This document shows positions 31,110 to 41,875 of a stretch of 64,000 nt of DNA, one piece after another; the first letter of the stretch is position 1, and each line of letters starts with the position of its first letter. The translations under genes were made by a program, and so were the position numbers. The notes below the pieces were generated by a model. It worked only from the letters and a program-made list of their open reading frames with translations. It was not told the DNA's origin and did no database searches. The stretch comes from Fagopyrum homotropicum (lineage: Eukaryota > Streptophyta > Magnoliopsida > Caryophyllales > Polygonaceae): positions 8,568,501 to 8,632,500 of the forward strand of contig BSWB01000001.1 in NCBI GenBank assembly GCA_033239125.1. The letters are read 5' to 3'.

Positions 31110-31480
31110 AGTCAGCACTGCCCAACAAATGGTGACTCTAATTTTAATCTTAGGAAAGTTAAAACTCCAACTGGTATTCCAAGGACCATGCTCATGGTGA
31201 ATCCTGAGGGTACCATTGTAATGTCAAGTGGAGCAGTTGGTGTTTTACGGCCCAATGAGTATGCTCTTTTTTCTTTTTGTATTGTTTGTATTATCTCCGA
31301 GGTGATGATACCTGTAATTTTTAATGGATTTGCTTATTGATTTAGGGTTTGCTTTTGAAAAGGAAATGAAAGGAATCACTTCTACTTGTTCTTTGGGAGA
31401 TCTTCCTCCTGAGTTTCATTGTCCCTATGGAATATATTGCAAAGAGTGTAGACCCATTTCATCCTTCCTTATCAAGGGAA
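31110..31480 (+). pseudogene. Captured fragment of a PQT3/RBBP6-like E3 ubiquitin ligase gene
   Basis: The first piece (about 31155-31257) reads TPTGIPRTMLMVNPEGT then VGVLRPNE. The second (about 31340-31430) reads FAFEKEMKGI then LGDLPPEFHCP. Together they follow the region just before the RING/U-box of plant PQT3/RBBP6-like proteins as I recall it (TPxGIPRxFL, VLKPNExAFEKE, DLPPELxCPLC). An intron with GT at 31260 and a near-normal end at 31340 separates them, but an extra G breaks the junction frame. The RING is not preserved: after HCP the sequence diverges. It lies about 270 bases inside the Helitron 3' end, so it is a captured fragment and not a gene. Confidence 0.65.
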
Positions 31481-31696
31481 CTTTTTGCTATGTATGTCGC
31501 AATCTAACCATAAAGTTAACGTTTTATTTTAGTGTAACATCGATCTCATTTATATGTAACACTTCCTTATCTCGATCATTTAATGATAAATTTTACGATT
31601 CGTTTTAACAAAATAGTTTCTCCATTTGATCCTTAACCGACATAATTTACGCTTGTAACTTACGGCGCGCGTGCGTAGCACGCACGTCCATACTAG

Positions 31697-33411
31697 TACT
31701 ATAAAAAAAATCAAAGTCCTTGATGTTACGTGTCACCTCCTCGTCTATTCGCTGCCACTTATTATTTTCACGTAATTTGGGTTTTTTGAAAAACAACTAT
31801 CGCATAATAAATAACGGGATATTAGATACACCCACACATTTTCTTTAGATGTAACCCTGTTTCCGCTACTCACGTGTGAATTAGGGATGAGAACAACTTA
31901 ACATTTGGGCCCCGAAGCAGAAGCCGAATAAAAGTCAAGTTACTTAGTTTCGCATTTGGAGCCCGAAACCGGAATGATTTCGGATTTGGGAACCAAACAC
32001 GTAATTGATTTAAAGACCGTCAAATAACTTCGGTTCCGGGGGGTCATATGCGGAATTGGATTCCGGTTTCGGGGTCATATGCGGAATTGGGTTTTGGGGA
32101 TCAAATGCGGAAGTGGGTTTTGGTTTCGGGCCCAAACGCGAAGTTGATCGGCTCGTTTCAACTCAAAAAGTATTTCATTTCGAAGACCAAACACAGAATG
32201 ATTTAAAAAAATAAAAATAAAATGATTCCGCACCCGAAGTGCGAAATTAAATTATTTTTAAAAAATCATTATATGGGTATGTCTATCAATTCTCACAAAA
32301 TAATAGATATTTACTTACCAAACTTACTTTTTAATATCTATATTATACTATATATGTTAATGTTATATAATTAATAAAATAATGGTTAATAAAGAATATA
32401 AAATTTTATTTTATATTTTATTAAACAAATTTATTTATGTAATTAGTACGTGTAATGTTGATATACATTTTTTATATATTTGCATACATATAAATATCTT
32501 AGATGATGCATCAAAAGTAAATTAGATTCCATATGTTCTCTTACAATTTTGAAATATTATTTATTTTATTTTTTAAATATTATTTATAACCAAGCTAATA
32601 ATCATACCACACATTTAAATGATTAATGTTTTCGTAATGATTAATATGCATACACGATATGAAAGAAAGTTAACAAACTCGTGTTATTCATTATATTTTA
32701 TTTAATCACTTACTAAACAATATTTTAATAGTCTTTTATAACCAATCTATTATAACATACTAAAGTAGCATGTACCAAGACCACACGTCAACCAAAGAGG
32801 TATGTCACCTAGGACTTTTTTGAAATATATTTACAGATATTGCCACAAGATATTTACAAATTTACCGTTTTTCTTTTATAAAATAAGTTATAAAAACATT
32901 AATAAGCAATCAGTAGTGTCATATCACGTTTTAAACATGTCACGTAAGAATTTGTTTGACTTGTTTACATATTTGTTACAATATATAAATCAAATCTTTA
33001 AAATAAAAAAAATCATAAAATATTGATAAAAGAAAAAAACAAATGAGATTTTGAAATCTCTTTGCATTTTTGAAACTTTATTTTTATAATTTTTTTTTAA
33101 AAATAATATAGGCAAAATTTAAAACTTTATTTCCGTTTCTTCTCCTTATTTTTAATTTTTGAAATTTATTTTTTAATTTAATTATTTAATCTAAATTTTA
33201 AATTAAAATTTTATATCATAGTTTGTTTTCTTATTTTTTATTTTTGAAACATAATTTTTAAATTAAATTTATTTTTTAATTTAAACTTTTATAAATCATG
33301 TTTTGTTTTCTTATTTTTAATTTTGAAATTATTTTGTTTTAGACAATCAAGCATGTATATTTTTTTTACTAAATCTAAAATATAATTGGTGCATATATAT
33401 TCTTACGTAAA
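31697..33411 (+). repeat. Degenerate Helitron-like repeat, copy 1
   Basis: The start, TACTATAAAAAAAATCAAAG then GTTACGTGTCACCTCC, matches the start of the second copy at 35049. The two share long stretches further on, for example around TATATATGTTAATGTTATATAATTAATAA (compare 35270 with 32350) and around ACTCGTGTTATTCATT. It begins exactly where the larger Helitron ends, so one may have inserted at the end of the other. No coding region is seen. The region 32030-32140 holds a small minisatellite, and the right boundary is unclear. Confidence 0.5.
32032..32140 (+). repeat. Minisatellite of about 33-bp units
   Basis: Three diverged units of the form GGTCATATGCGGAATTGG plus RTTYYGGTTTCGGG occur in a row. 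They lie in a G-rich patch of otherwise AT-rich DNA and have no coding meaning. Confidence 0.65.
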
Positions 33412-35005
33412 CTAGTGCATAGCCCGCACCTTGTATGGGTATAATCTATATTTTGACGTGGTGGCCTCATGTTTTTTCGTATTAATTTTTTTTACTAATT
33501 AAGCAAAAAAAATCTAGATTCAGTTTTTACTAAACTTATATCAAAATTATAATTTTTTTTTTCAAATTTTATTTCATATCTAAATATATTTTTTTTCTGA
33601 AATTTTACAGCCGTCATATATATACTTGAAAAAATAAAGAGTTTTTCCGGTTAAGCGAGTAAATAAAATCTTCAACCGAATAATCTTTCCAGAAAATATC
33701 TAAATTAATATTGTTGTTTATAAAATTTGAAGTCATATGTAATTATTTCGCATGGATGATAAATCTCCGAATAACTTTTTTTTTTACAATACTCTTTATA
33801 AAAGAATTAAAATACTCTTTATTAAAGATTTGATGAGAATATTTTTACAAAAAAAAATCTAGATCCAGTTTTTACTTTCACGTTAAAAACGCCAATTAGT
33901 TTTAAAAAACTTATATGCTTTAGTAAAAAAGATTTAATGGCTTAATTTGTTATTTAGTAAAAAATTTAATTCGATAAAAATTGTGGGGGCGCCATGTCAG
34001 CATTAGTGTTGTATGTTTTATAAAAGTATATAGATGATATATAGAAGATTAATAAAATCTTGATCCCGTTAGTATTAAAAAAAAATTAAAATATTCTTTA
34101 TAAAAGATTTGATGATAATATTTTAAAAAGAATCTAGATTCTGTTTTTGCTTTCACTTTAAAGGCGTCAGTTAGTTTTAAAAAATTTATATGCTTTAGTA
34201 AAAAAGATTTATTGACTTAATTTTTTATTTAGTAAAAGATTTAATTCGAAAAAAATTGTGGGGCTCCATGTCGGCATTAATGTCGTCTGCTTTAGTAAAA
34301 TATATAGAAGATTAAAATTTGAAAATCTAACTTAGGGTATGTTTGGTAGTAGATGGATGTTATTTTGAAGATTAATCTAGATGGAATTTAAAAGGGGTTA
34401 AATTTTATATGAGATTTCTTAGGGATTATTTGATATAAAATAATCTGCATGAAGTTGTTTGGTTGAAGATCTTTTAATAGGTTTAATTTGTCAAATTTAC
34501 CCTTATTTTAACCTTAAATAGGGGGCATAAATGGAATCCTAATTGATGGTTGGAGATTAATCTCCTTTAACCTTGGTAATATAAGGTTATTTTTTGGCCA
34601 TTTTTAATCCCAATTAATTTCTTCTATAATTTTTTTTCATAATCTCCATCTTCATCCAAACACTTGTACAAATTTAATCTCCTAAATTTAATCTAAATGA
34701 ACCTCCTTTAATCTCCAACCAAACACACCCTTAAAAAAGTAATCGTAAAATTCTTTAACCAAAGATTGATACAATTTGAAACTGAAATATGATATGGTTT
34801 GAAACCTAAAGTCTTGAAATATATTTATAATACTTTTGAAAAAAGTTAAGATTTAATGAGTATATTGATATTCTTTTTTAGAAAAATTATAATGGACTGG
34901 ATTCTAATAGGCTTCAAAAAAAAAGGTTAAGATTCGTTTTTAACATGTTTATTGTAAATATAAATTTAACCTACAATCCCGCAAAAGGTACGGACAATAC
35001 ACTAG
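33412..35005. repeat. Region bounded by two Helitron-like 3' ends, with an internal tandem duplication
   Basis: At 33412-33415 the minus strand reads GGGCTATGCACTAG|T after a short CCC...GGG stem, a Helitron-type 3' end pointing left. At 35002-35005 the plus strand reads CCCGCAAAAGGTACGG...ACTAG, a second, weaker 3' end. Between them a segment of about 225 bp occurs twice (about 33805-34030 and 34083-34306), recognisable by ATTGTGGGG then CCATGTC. A Tourist MITE sits inside at 34335-34730. No gene is seen. Confidence 0.4.
34335..34730. mobile_element. Tourist-like MITE (PIF/Harbinger-derived)
   Basis: A 396-bp element with inverted ends GGGTATGTTTGGT and ACCAAACACACCC (12 of 13 pairing) is flanked on both sides by TTA (34332-34334 and 34731-34733). 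Size, termini and TTA duplication fit a Tourist MITE. It has no coding capacity. Confidence 0.8.
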
Positions 35006-35048
35006 CTAACGTATAAATGAACTTACATATATCATCTCGGGTTTACAA

Positions 35049-35800
35049 TCTATATACTACATCAAAGTCAAAGCCCTTAATGTCACGTGTCACTTCCTCA
35101 TCTATTCGTTCGTTGTCACTTGTCATTTTTACGTAATTTTGGTTTCTCGAAAAAAATATATACATATATAGTTGACATCTAACCTATTAAAATAACTATC
35201 CTATTATAAATAATATATATACTTACCAAATGACTTTTTAAATATCTATATCATCTATATTACTCTATATATGTTAAAGTTATATAATTAATAAGATAAT
35301 GGATTATAAAGAATATACAATTTTATTTATGTATTTTCAAACAAATTGTATTTATGTAGTTAATATGTGTAATTTTATATACATATAAATGTCTTAGAGA
35401 ATGCTTCAAAAATAGATTAGATTCCATGTAGTCTCCTTATTATTTTGAAATAATATTTATAATAGTTAGAAATATTATTTAATTTATTTTTAAATATTAT
35501 TTCTAACCAATCGAATAACCATTTCATACATTTAAATGATTAATGTATTCGTATTAATAAATATACATACACTAATTGAAAGAAAATCAATAAACTCGTG
35601 TTATTCATTCTTTTTTGATTCAAGCAGTTACTAAACAAGTTTTTAAGAGAAGATTTATCTATAAAACTCTTTTTTGTATCGCTAATACAAATTAGATCCC
35701 TCTATTTATCTGATAAAATTTTAATTCTAAAATTAATAAATGAAAGGCGTGCGAGGGTAAATTGGAAATAAAAACCTATAAAATCACTATGACTCCATTT
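35049..35800 (+). repeat. Degenerate Helitron-like repeat, copy 2
   Basis: The start A|TCTATATACTAC and then GTCACGTGTCACTTCCTC parallels copy 1 at 31697. Homology continues through about 35650. A Harbinger element is inserted at 35802, and the sequence beyond it (40196 on) contains a host gene fragment, so this Helitron copy may continue there. The 3' end was not found. Confidence 0.5.
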
Positions 35801-36142
35801 AGGGGGGTGTATTCAATGTAGATTTTTAAAGATTTTGACAGATTTTTAATAATCCATAGAATTTGCAGATTCTGTGGGATATTTTAATTCTATGCAGAGT
35901 TAACACAGATTCTGTCAGATTCTGCCAAATTCTGTCAGATTTATTAATGGCCAAAATTTTCATTTTAATTATCTAGAACATAAATTCCAACGATCAATCA
36001 ATATTTAAATTAATACATAGCAACAATTTTCAATTCAAATTCAAGAAAAACAAGGAACAATTGTCAACGACAACAAAATTTAGAATAAATGAAAAATTAA
36101 TATAATCGGATAATAATCTATTTCATTATGATCAATAACCTC

Positions 36143-37722
36143 TTAACTCTCAACCTCCATGTCTTCTTCATGATCCTCATCGTCTTGGTCGTCATTATTA
36201 TCTTCTTCATTTTCACCATCATCATTTCCAGGCCTATCATTCCACATAGCATTGGCAATAGTAGTTCTCCAAGCATTTGCATCCGCTCTTTGTTGTCTTT
36301 GGGTTTGAGAAAGGAATTCAACACTTTCATCTTCCATGTGAAGATTTGATGAAGATTGACCATCTTCTTGTTGACCACCTACCTGTTGAACATCTTCTTC
36401 CTCAATCGGAAATTCATCTGAACGACACTCTTTTCTAAGAAAGTTGTGTATTCCGGCACAAGCTAAAACCAACTCCGCTTGTGTCACAAATTGGAATGGA
36501 GGTGCGGTTTTGAAAATTGTAAACCGCGATTTATAGATACCAAATAGTCTCTCAATCACATTCCTCATTGATGCATGACGGAGATTGAATAACTCACTAG
36601 CATTTCTCGGATGACGACCTTGACCACCAAAATCTTTTAAATGATACCGTACACCGCGTAATGGAGCTAAAAATTGACGTCGATTTGGAAATCCACAATC
36701 CACGAGAAAATATTTTCCTACAAGTATAATATTTTATTATTACCATGACGAACGCAATGAAAATATTTATTTGAAAATTATATATACTATATAACTACCT
36801 TGAGGGACTTCAAGTCCATTTCTTCTTGATAATGCATCAGCTAGCAATTTTGAATCGTGTGCTGAGCCTTCCCATCCGCTAAGTACATACATGAATTCCA
36901 AATCGAAGTTGCAAGCTGCCAAAACATTTTGAGATTGAGTACCATGACGGTTACGGTAGCTACTTACATCTCGACCGTTTACCATGGCAGGAATATGGGT
37001 TCCATCAATAGCACCAATACAATCCTAAGATAATAAAATACAAACAACTTAAGGTATATGGAAAAAAAAAAAAGCAATCTCCTAATTTAACTTTTAAACA
37101 CAAATCATACCTTGAAATAAGGGTAGAATCTTGTACTTTCCCTAATATTAGAGGGCACACCTCCGGACTTAACCATCATTTGTGGTGCTATCGTGTTTAA
37201 AGCCTTCAAGGTTTTGTGGAAGTTGATACTAGTAGCAAAGTGCGAACGACCAAATCTTTGACGAACATTACAATAGCGATCATTGTGGCCTACAATAATC
37301 AAGAATGTAGCCACCATTTCTTCAACACAAATATATCTCGTATCTTCCAAAGGAGTACTCTGCCTAATGATCTCGCACAACTTTAGAAACACATCAGGAT
37401 ACATTCTATGTAAATCTCGAAAAATGTGTGGATCTCCCTTCAGCATATCTTGTATAAAATAATATCCTAGTCGGGTTACCGATCTTCGCTTAAGAGATGG
37501 TTCAATACGTTGATGCACCATAATCCTACTATCTTTTAATAGGATGATTACGGCTTGAATTATCGTCAATAAGTACTTCATTGTTTCATATATTTCTTCT
37601 TCCATTTCCTCTTCCATTTCTTCATCCATTTCTTCTTTAACAATTTCTTCTTCAAAAATTTCTTCGTCCCATAGAAGAACCATTTCCAAACCTAATTTCA
37701 TGTGTTGAAAATTAATTGACAA
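36143..37722 (-). CDS. HARBI1/ALP1-like DDE transposase
   Basis: Three exons, 37722-37111, 37024-36799 and 36717-36143, join with GT-AG introns to a 470-aa protein with no internal stop. It cuts and pastes the element with its SANT partner. The head is a Glu-rich acidic run (about residues 20-45), followed by a helical DNA-binding region (about 65-200; FLKLCEIIR, VEEMVATFL). The nuclease carries the three acidic residues in IGAIDGTHIP (start of exon 2), WEGSAHDSKLL and NVIERLFGIYK. FRKECRSDEF and another acidic tail follow. The length is usual for plant PIF transposases. The first Met was used; a slightly later one is possible. It is likely functional if expressed. Confidence 0.9.
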
Positions 37723-37916
37723 ATAGTAGAGATGTTAATATATAATTCACTATATTGTAAGATAAAAAATTTAAAAACGAATCTAGAGATAATAATAAAA
37801 TAAAAGGCAATCTCAATGTCATGTTATACTTCAAATCATGGATAATTATAATAATTCTACAAATCACCAAAAACAAAACAAGCATAACATAGCAAAAGCA
37901 ATCAAACAAAGACTTG

Positions 37917-38968
37917 CTATTCCTTCATCTTGCGGAGTATCCAAGTTTCTCGTTGTGTAGGAGTCATCTTCAAGAAGCCATCCTTTTTTGTTTTGGTGTT
38001 AAGCAAGTCAAACGCCGTCAAACGAGCATCTTTATTTAAATTTGGAATCTCCATGATGGCATCCCAAGTTGTATATCTCCTCTCTCTCTCTCTCTTTTCT
38101 AGGAGACCATCTCTTTTCTCCAAAAGGCTATAAACTCCTTCAAAGGTGGTCGTGAGTTTTTGAAGTTGTTCCATAACGGCACCTTGAGAGGCCTTTCCAC
38201 TTGAGCTAGAACTTCTTTCATACTCGGTTCTCCCTCTTTTATTTGCATTACTTCCATTCTTGGGAACCTCTAAAACTTCAAGGGATCCTAGAGGTGGTGA
38301 AGAGTTTAATGTTGGATCATTTTGAGTTGGTAACACAAACCCTTCAATCTCACCATCAAACACCAAATTTTCTGTGCTTATATCTCCTCTAGGATCATTG
38401 TTTAATGTCCTGGCATCCGTAACATTACTACCTAACCCAATTGAGCCTTTTCCAACAGCAACACCATTCCCTATAGCTAATTCCAGGTCTTCATAATCAG
38501 GAAATGATCCATAGCGAAAATTGGAATAGGTAGGGTGAGCCCAGAGAAAGAAAAATTCAAGGTAATTATTATTAAAGTTTCAATATGCATGAGTTCTAAG
38601 GAATACGGTTTTACCAAGCTCACCTTTATGTAATCTTCCCAAACTTCATCTGGTGCGGTGAACTTTTTTGTGTTTGAGTCAAATCCAAAACCAGAGCTGA
38701 ATCGGAAAAGAGTATTATAAGAAGCCCAACATTTTTTGAACCACTTCAATCGGCTTTGATAATTGTTGTAGGTTTTATGACAACCAAGTTTGTTGTTAAG
38801 AGTAGGGAGTATCCTTTCTTCTATTGTTTGCTTCGTAAAAATTCCACTATTGTCACGCCACCCACGGGAGGCAGCATCAACCATGAGTTCTAATAGTGCA
38901 TTGCTCTCTTCCTTAGTCCATTGCTCGTAAACTCCCCTTTTTTTCCCATCTTGTTGAGAATCACCCAT
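37917..38968 (-). CDS. MYB/SANT-like DNA-binding protein of the Harbinger element
   Basis: Exon 1 (38968-38624) starts MGDSQQDGKKRGVYEQWTKE and holds the trihelix-like SANT domain (WTKEESNALLELMVD, then YQSRLKWFKKCW). Exon 2 (about 38540-37917) begins AHPTYSNFRYG and ends with WILRKMKE. Together they give about 322 aa. The partner binds transposon ends and brings the transposase to DNA. The exon 1 donor (AAG|GTGAGC) is normal, but the sequence before exon 2 on the minus strand is TCTCTGG|GCTCACC, so the expected AG acceptor appears as GG. Splicing may therefore be impaired or use another site. The two genes are adjacent and on the same strand. Confidence 0.8.
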
Positions 38969-40576
38969 GTAGTATGACTAGTTTATATAGTAAATTTTTA
39001 ATTAGTTGATATACTAACATATTATCCATGATCAAAAGAAACTATCTAGAAAAATAACATACAATTATCAATCTATTAAAATTCACAACAAACATAAAGC
39101 AAGCTTAAAATATGTAATTGAAATTGAGAAATATGAAAATCAAGCAAATTTACGTGAAGCAAATGTCACAGTAATTAGTGATACTTATAGCCATATGAGG
39201 TTTGATTAGGTGTTAGTTTTAGCTAATTATATAACCTTAAGTAATTAGGGTATGTGGCTGAATTGCAAATGTCTCACAAACAGATGGAAAATTGATACTT
39301 CAAGTCTTCAATGGAATTAAGTTAATTAGCTAAAAGATGGATTACATGCCCCCACTACTTTATATATATATAGATGACAATGCTCAGTACTTAAGTTAGG
39401 GAAGGAGATTAGAGACTAATAATTAAGTTGTCCAGCAAGACGCTTAGGAAAAGGATAATACATAAATATGTAGAAACTAGTAAGTGTGCAAGGGTTGTGG
39501 TTCTGCGTTGACATGCTCACCCCAAAAACAACTACTATTTAGAAAGACATCATAAAGGCCACAAATACACAGAAGCACCAGCCTAACTTGTCATTATTTA
39601 CGGCAGCCTGATGGCAATGCGCAAGAAATTACATAAAAACTAACACAATTGCATCACCAAAAACTAACATAATAGGTTTAAAAATCATTTATTGCATGCT
39701 CAATTTGCAGTAGTCGTCTTCCAGTGTAATTGAAGAAACAAGAAAGGCCAGCCCTAGTTCCTCAGTAAACAAACAAAATAACAAGCAATTCAGGGCACAA
39801 CACAAACGAGCAAGTATACAATCAGCATGACGGAAAACACGACAAGGAACTAACCTTCGACGATGTACCGAGCCTAAGCACTCGAAAACGTTGATTTTTC
39901 CGTTAGGGTTCTTCAGTACGGTTGTTTGACGTGAGAATCTGATGGGTTGGGAGAAGACTTCTTTAGGGTTTAGGTATTTATAGAAGTAATAAAAAAATCC
40001 TACAAAATCAATGATTTAATAGATTCTTTTTAAATCAAGAAACTTTTAAATACCGCTGGAATTTTATGGAAAATTTAAAATCTTAATTGAATACCCAAAG
40101 ATTTATATGGACTTTTAAAAATCTTTGTTGAATACCTATAGACTTTTAAAATCCAAAAAAATCCTATAAAATCCTAATTGAATACACCCCCCTTAGTGTT
40201 TGCCCGTCTCATGCGTTTGCCCCTTTCGTTAGTTAGAGCTTCCAGATCCGACGAAGCGCCCTAATGACATCGTTAGATCCACGCTAAAGCGGTTGCAGCC
40301 TCGCCGTCGCCGAGAAGAACAATACTTGACGGTTTTCTGGAGCCCTATACGCACCGTCTCGCCGTCACCGAGTCCGTCGGAGTCCGTCGCCCACATCACA
40401 AAGACATAAACATCTTTCTTTCTCAAATTCTGGTATGTTATGCTGCATGTTTTAGGTTTGCGAAACTTAACCCAAAACCTGAATTTCATATTTACATAGT
40501 GAACCAACCATTGAGGCTTTTCTCTAAATATTTAACGATCTTTAAAACCAATATTTGATGATTGAATCAATACAGG

Positions 40577-40700
40577 TTTTGATGGTGCGGCTAGAGTCGG
40601 ATTTGGCCCAAGTTTTACTTGAAGCTTGCAGAGGCCAACAAGAAGGTGTATCATTTGAGTGGTCACCAAGATCTACCATGGTAGTAATAATGGCATTGTG
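40577..40700 (+). pseudogene. Fragment of a phosphoribosylamine-glycine ligase (GAR synthetase) gene
   Basis: After an AG acceptor (ATACAG at 40571-40576) the plus strand reads VLMVRLESDLAQVLLEACRG then WSPRSTMVVIMA and stops. This fits one internal exon of the plant purine-biosynthesis enzyme PurD (RLESDLAQVLLAACRG...MVVVMASKGYPG, recalled). Only about 40 residues are present, and the run stops just where the conserved GYPG motif should follow. It lies between the Harbinger element and a LINE relic and is likely a transposon-captured exon. The preceding 380 bases (40196-40576) contain a GC-richer stretch with no recognisable product. Confidence 0.65.
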
Positions 40701-41037
40701 AATAGCCATTACAAGGCATCGTGAATTGTGTAACTACCACCTTAAAGACTTATTTCACTTGCTTATTGATTGTCCCTTTAATTAGTAACATCATTGTCAA
40801 AATTGATTGGTCAATCTTAATTGAACTTAACAAGAGTAACCTTGAAAATAAAATTTATCACTACCTCCTACAAGAAATAAAAAAAACAAGATTGGACTTA
40901 ACAAGTTCGCATGCCTTACAACTATTTGGTGGAGTATTTGGTTCTTCAGAAACAAAATCATTTTTAGTAATGAAACTATTGGTCCGGGTAATAAGAAAAT
41001 CAATTTCATTAAGGTACCAAATCCATAATTGGAAAAC

Positions 41038-41227
41038 TAATGAAGGAAGTACACGTGTATAAATAGGGACCATTCATTCTGTAACAAAAAGTTAGTACAG
41101 CTGTTCACATTTTGTATAAATACACACGCATATCTCATGAATAAAGTAGCTTTTACAGAATATTCATTTTACAAAGAATGAGCTCTCTCTTCCTCTCTCA
41201 AATCATCTCTGTATACTCATTATAACA
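41038..41227 (+). repeat. Copia 5' LTR
   Basis: 190 bp, includes TATAAATA (41058-41065), a likely TATA box, and ends TTATAACA. Confidence 0.92.
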
Positions 41228-41240
41228 TGGTATCAGAGCC
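41228..41240 (+). other. Copia primer-binding site
   Basis: TGGTATCAGAGCC starts directly after the LTR and is complementary to the 3' end of initiator-Met tRNA. Confidence 0.9.
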
Positions 41241-41252
41241 ACAAAAAGTAGC

Positions 41253-41875
41253 AATGAAACCACACCAGATCCTGGTGATTCCACAAACACTCAACCTCAT
41301 CCAGTTATTTCATCACATTCATCCGTCTCTCAAGATCCATCTGACCATCTTTATCTTCATCACTCTGATTCTCCTTCTCTCAAGCTCTCCACCACACTTC
41401 TCAGTGATTTCAACTACAATCGATGGCGTCGTTCAGTAGAAGTATCTCTTCTTGTCAAGAACAAGCTTGGTTTCGTCACTGGAACTTGTCAACGCCCTGA
41501 GAAAGATCCTAAGCTTGCTGCACGCTGGGATCAATGTAATAATATGCTGATCTCCTGGTTATTACACTCTCTGGAAAAGGACATTGCTGAATCTGTGTTG
41601 TATTGCAAATCTGCTGCTCAGATCTGGACAGAACTTGGCAATCGATATGGTAAAGTCAATCGAACTCACTTGTTTCAACTCCAGCGAGATATAAACTCTA
41701 TATCTCAAGGAAATCATTCTATCACCTTCTATTTCACTAAGTTAAAGAAACTATGGGACGAATACTCGCTAGCTATTGAGAATCAAACCTGTATATGTGG
41801 ATCTAACAATATTGCTATGTCTATTCTGAAAGATCAGCAGATCATTCAATTTCTTGTCTTGTTAAACCAGAAATA
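41253..41875 (+). pseudogene. Copia gag, truncated
   Basis: In the frame beginning at 41253 (NETTPDPGDSTN) the protein shows FNYNRWRRSVEVSLL, then IWTELGNRYGKVN and FYFTKLKKLWDEY, which is the UBN2/retrotransposon gag domain of Copia elements. No ATG is seen at the usual start; the first in-frame Met is at 41544. After about 41860 homology stops and the next bases belong to the GAG-pre-integrase segment in another frame, so a deletion removed the end of gag, the CCHC knuckle and the protease. The open frame to 42101 past the junction is out of register. Confidence 0.8.

Larger units (their letters stand above)
3847..31696 (+). mobile_element. Non-autonomous Helitron carrying host gene fragments, interrupted by an LTR retrotransposon
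   Basis: The 5' end begins A|TC in a short tccttatcc repeat and continues CTTACTATAATAAAAGCC, a Helitron-type start. Several TC positions between 3841 and 3853 are possible. The 3' end has a GC-rich hairpin, GCGTGCGTAGCACGCAC, about 10 bases before a terminal CTAG (31693-31696) followed by T. This is the classic Helitron 3' structure, and no target duplication is expected. Removing the inserted Tekay element leaves about 4.3 kb. No Rep/helicase gene is present, so it would depend on an autonomous partner. It contains decayed pieces of at least three unrelated host genes, some with intron traces, which is typical of Helitron gene capture. The assignment rests on the termini and the captures; a search for sister copies would fix the exact ends. 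Confidence 0.7.
35802..40192 (-). mobile_element. PIF/Harbinger DNA transposon, apparently complete
   Basis: The 4391-bp element has inverted ends GGGGGGTGTATTCAAT and ATTGAATACACCCCCC and a perfect TTA duplication (35799-35801 and 40193-40195). It encodes, both on the minus strand, a MYB/SANT DNA-binding protein and a DDE transposase, the standard two-gene set of this superfamily. Subterminal regions are repetitive: the left one repeats a CAGATTCTGTC-like unit and the right one repeats TTGAATACC. The transposase frame is intact after splicing; the second gene has an odd splice acceptor. The 1.2 kb at 38969-40192 holds no gene and is likely promoter and subterminal binding region. Confidence 0.93.
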
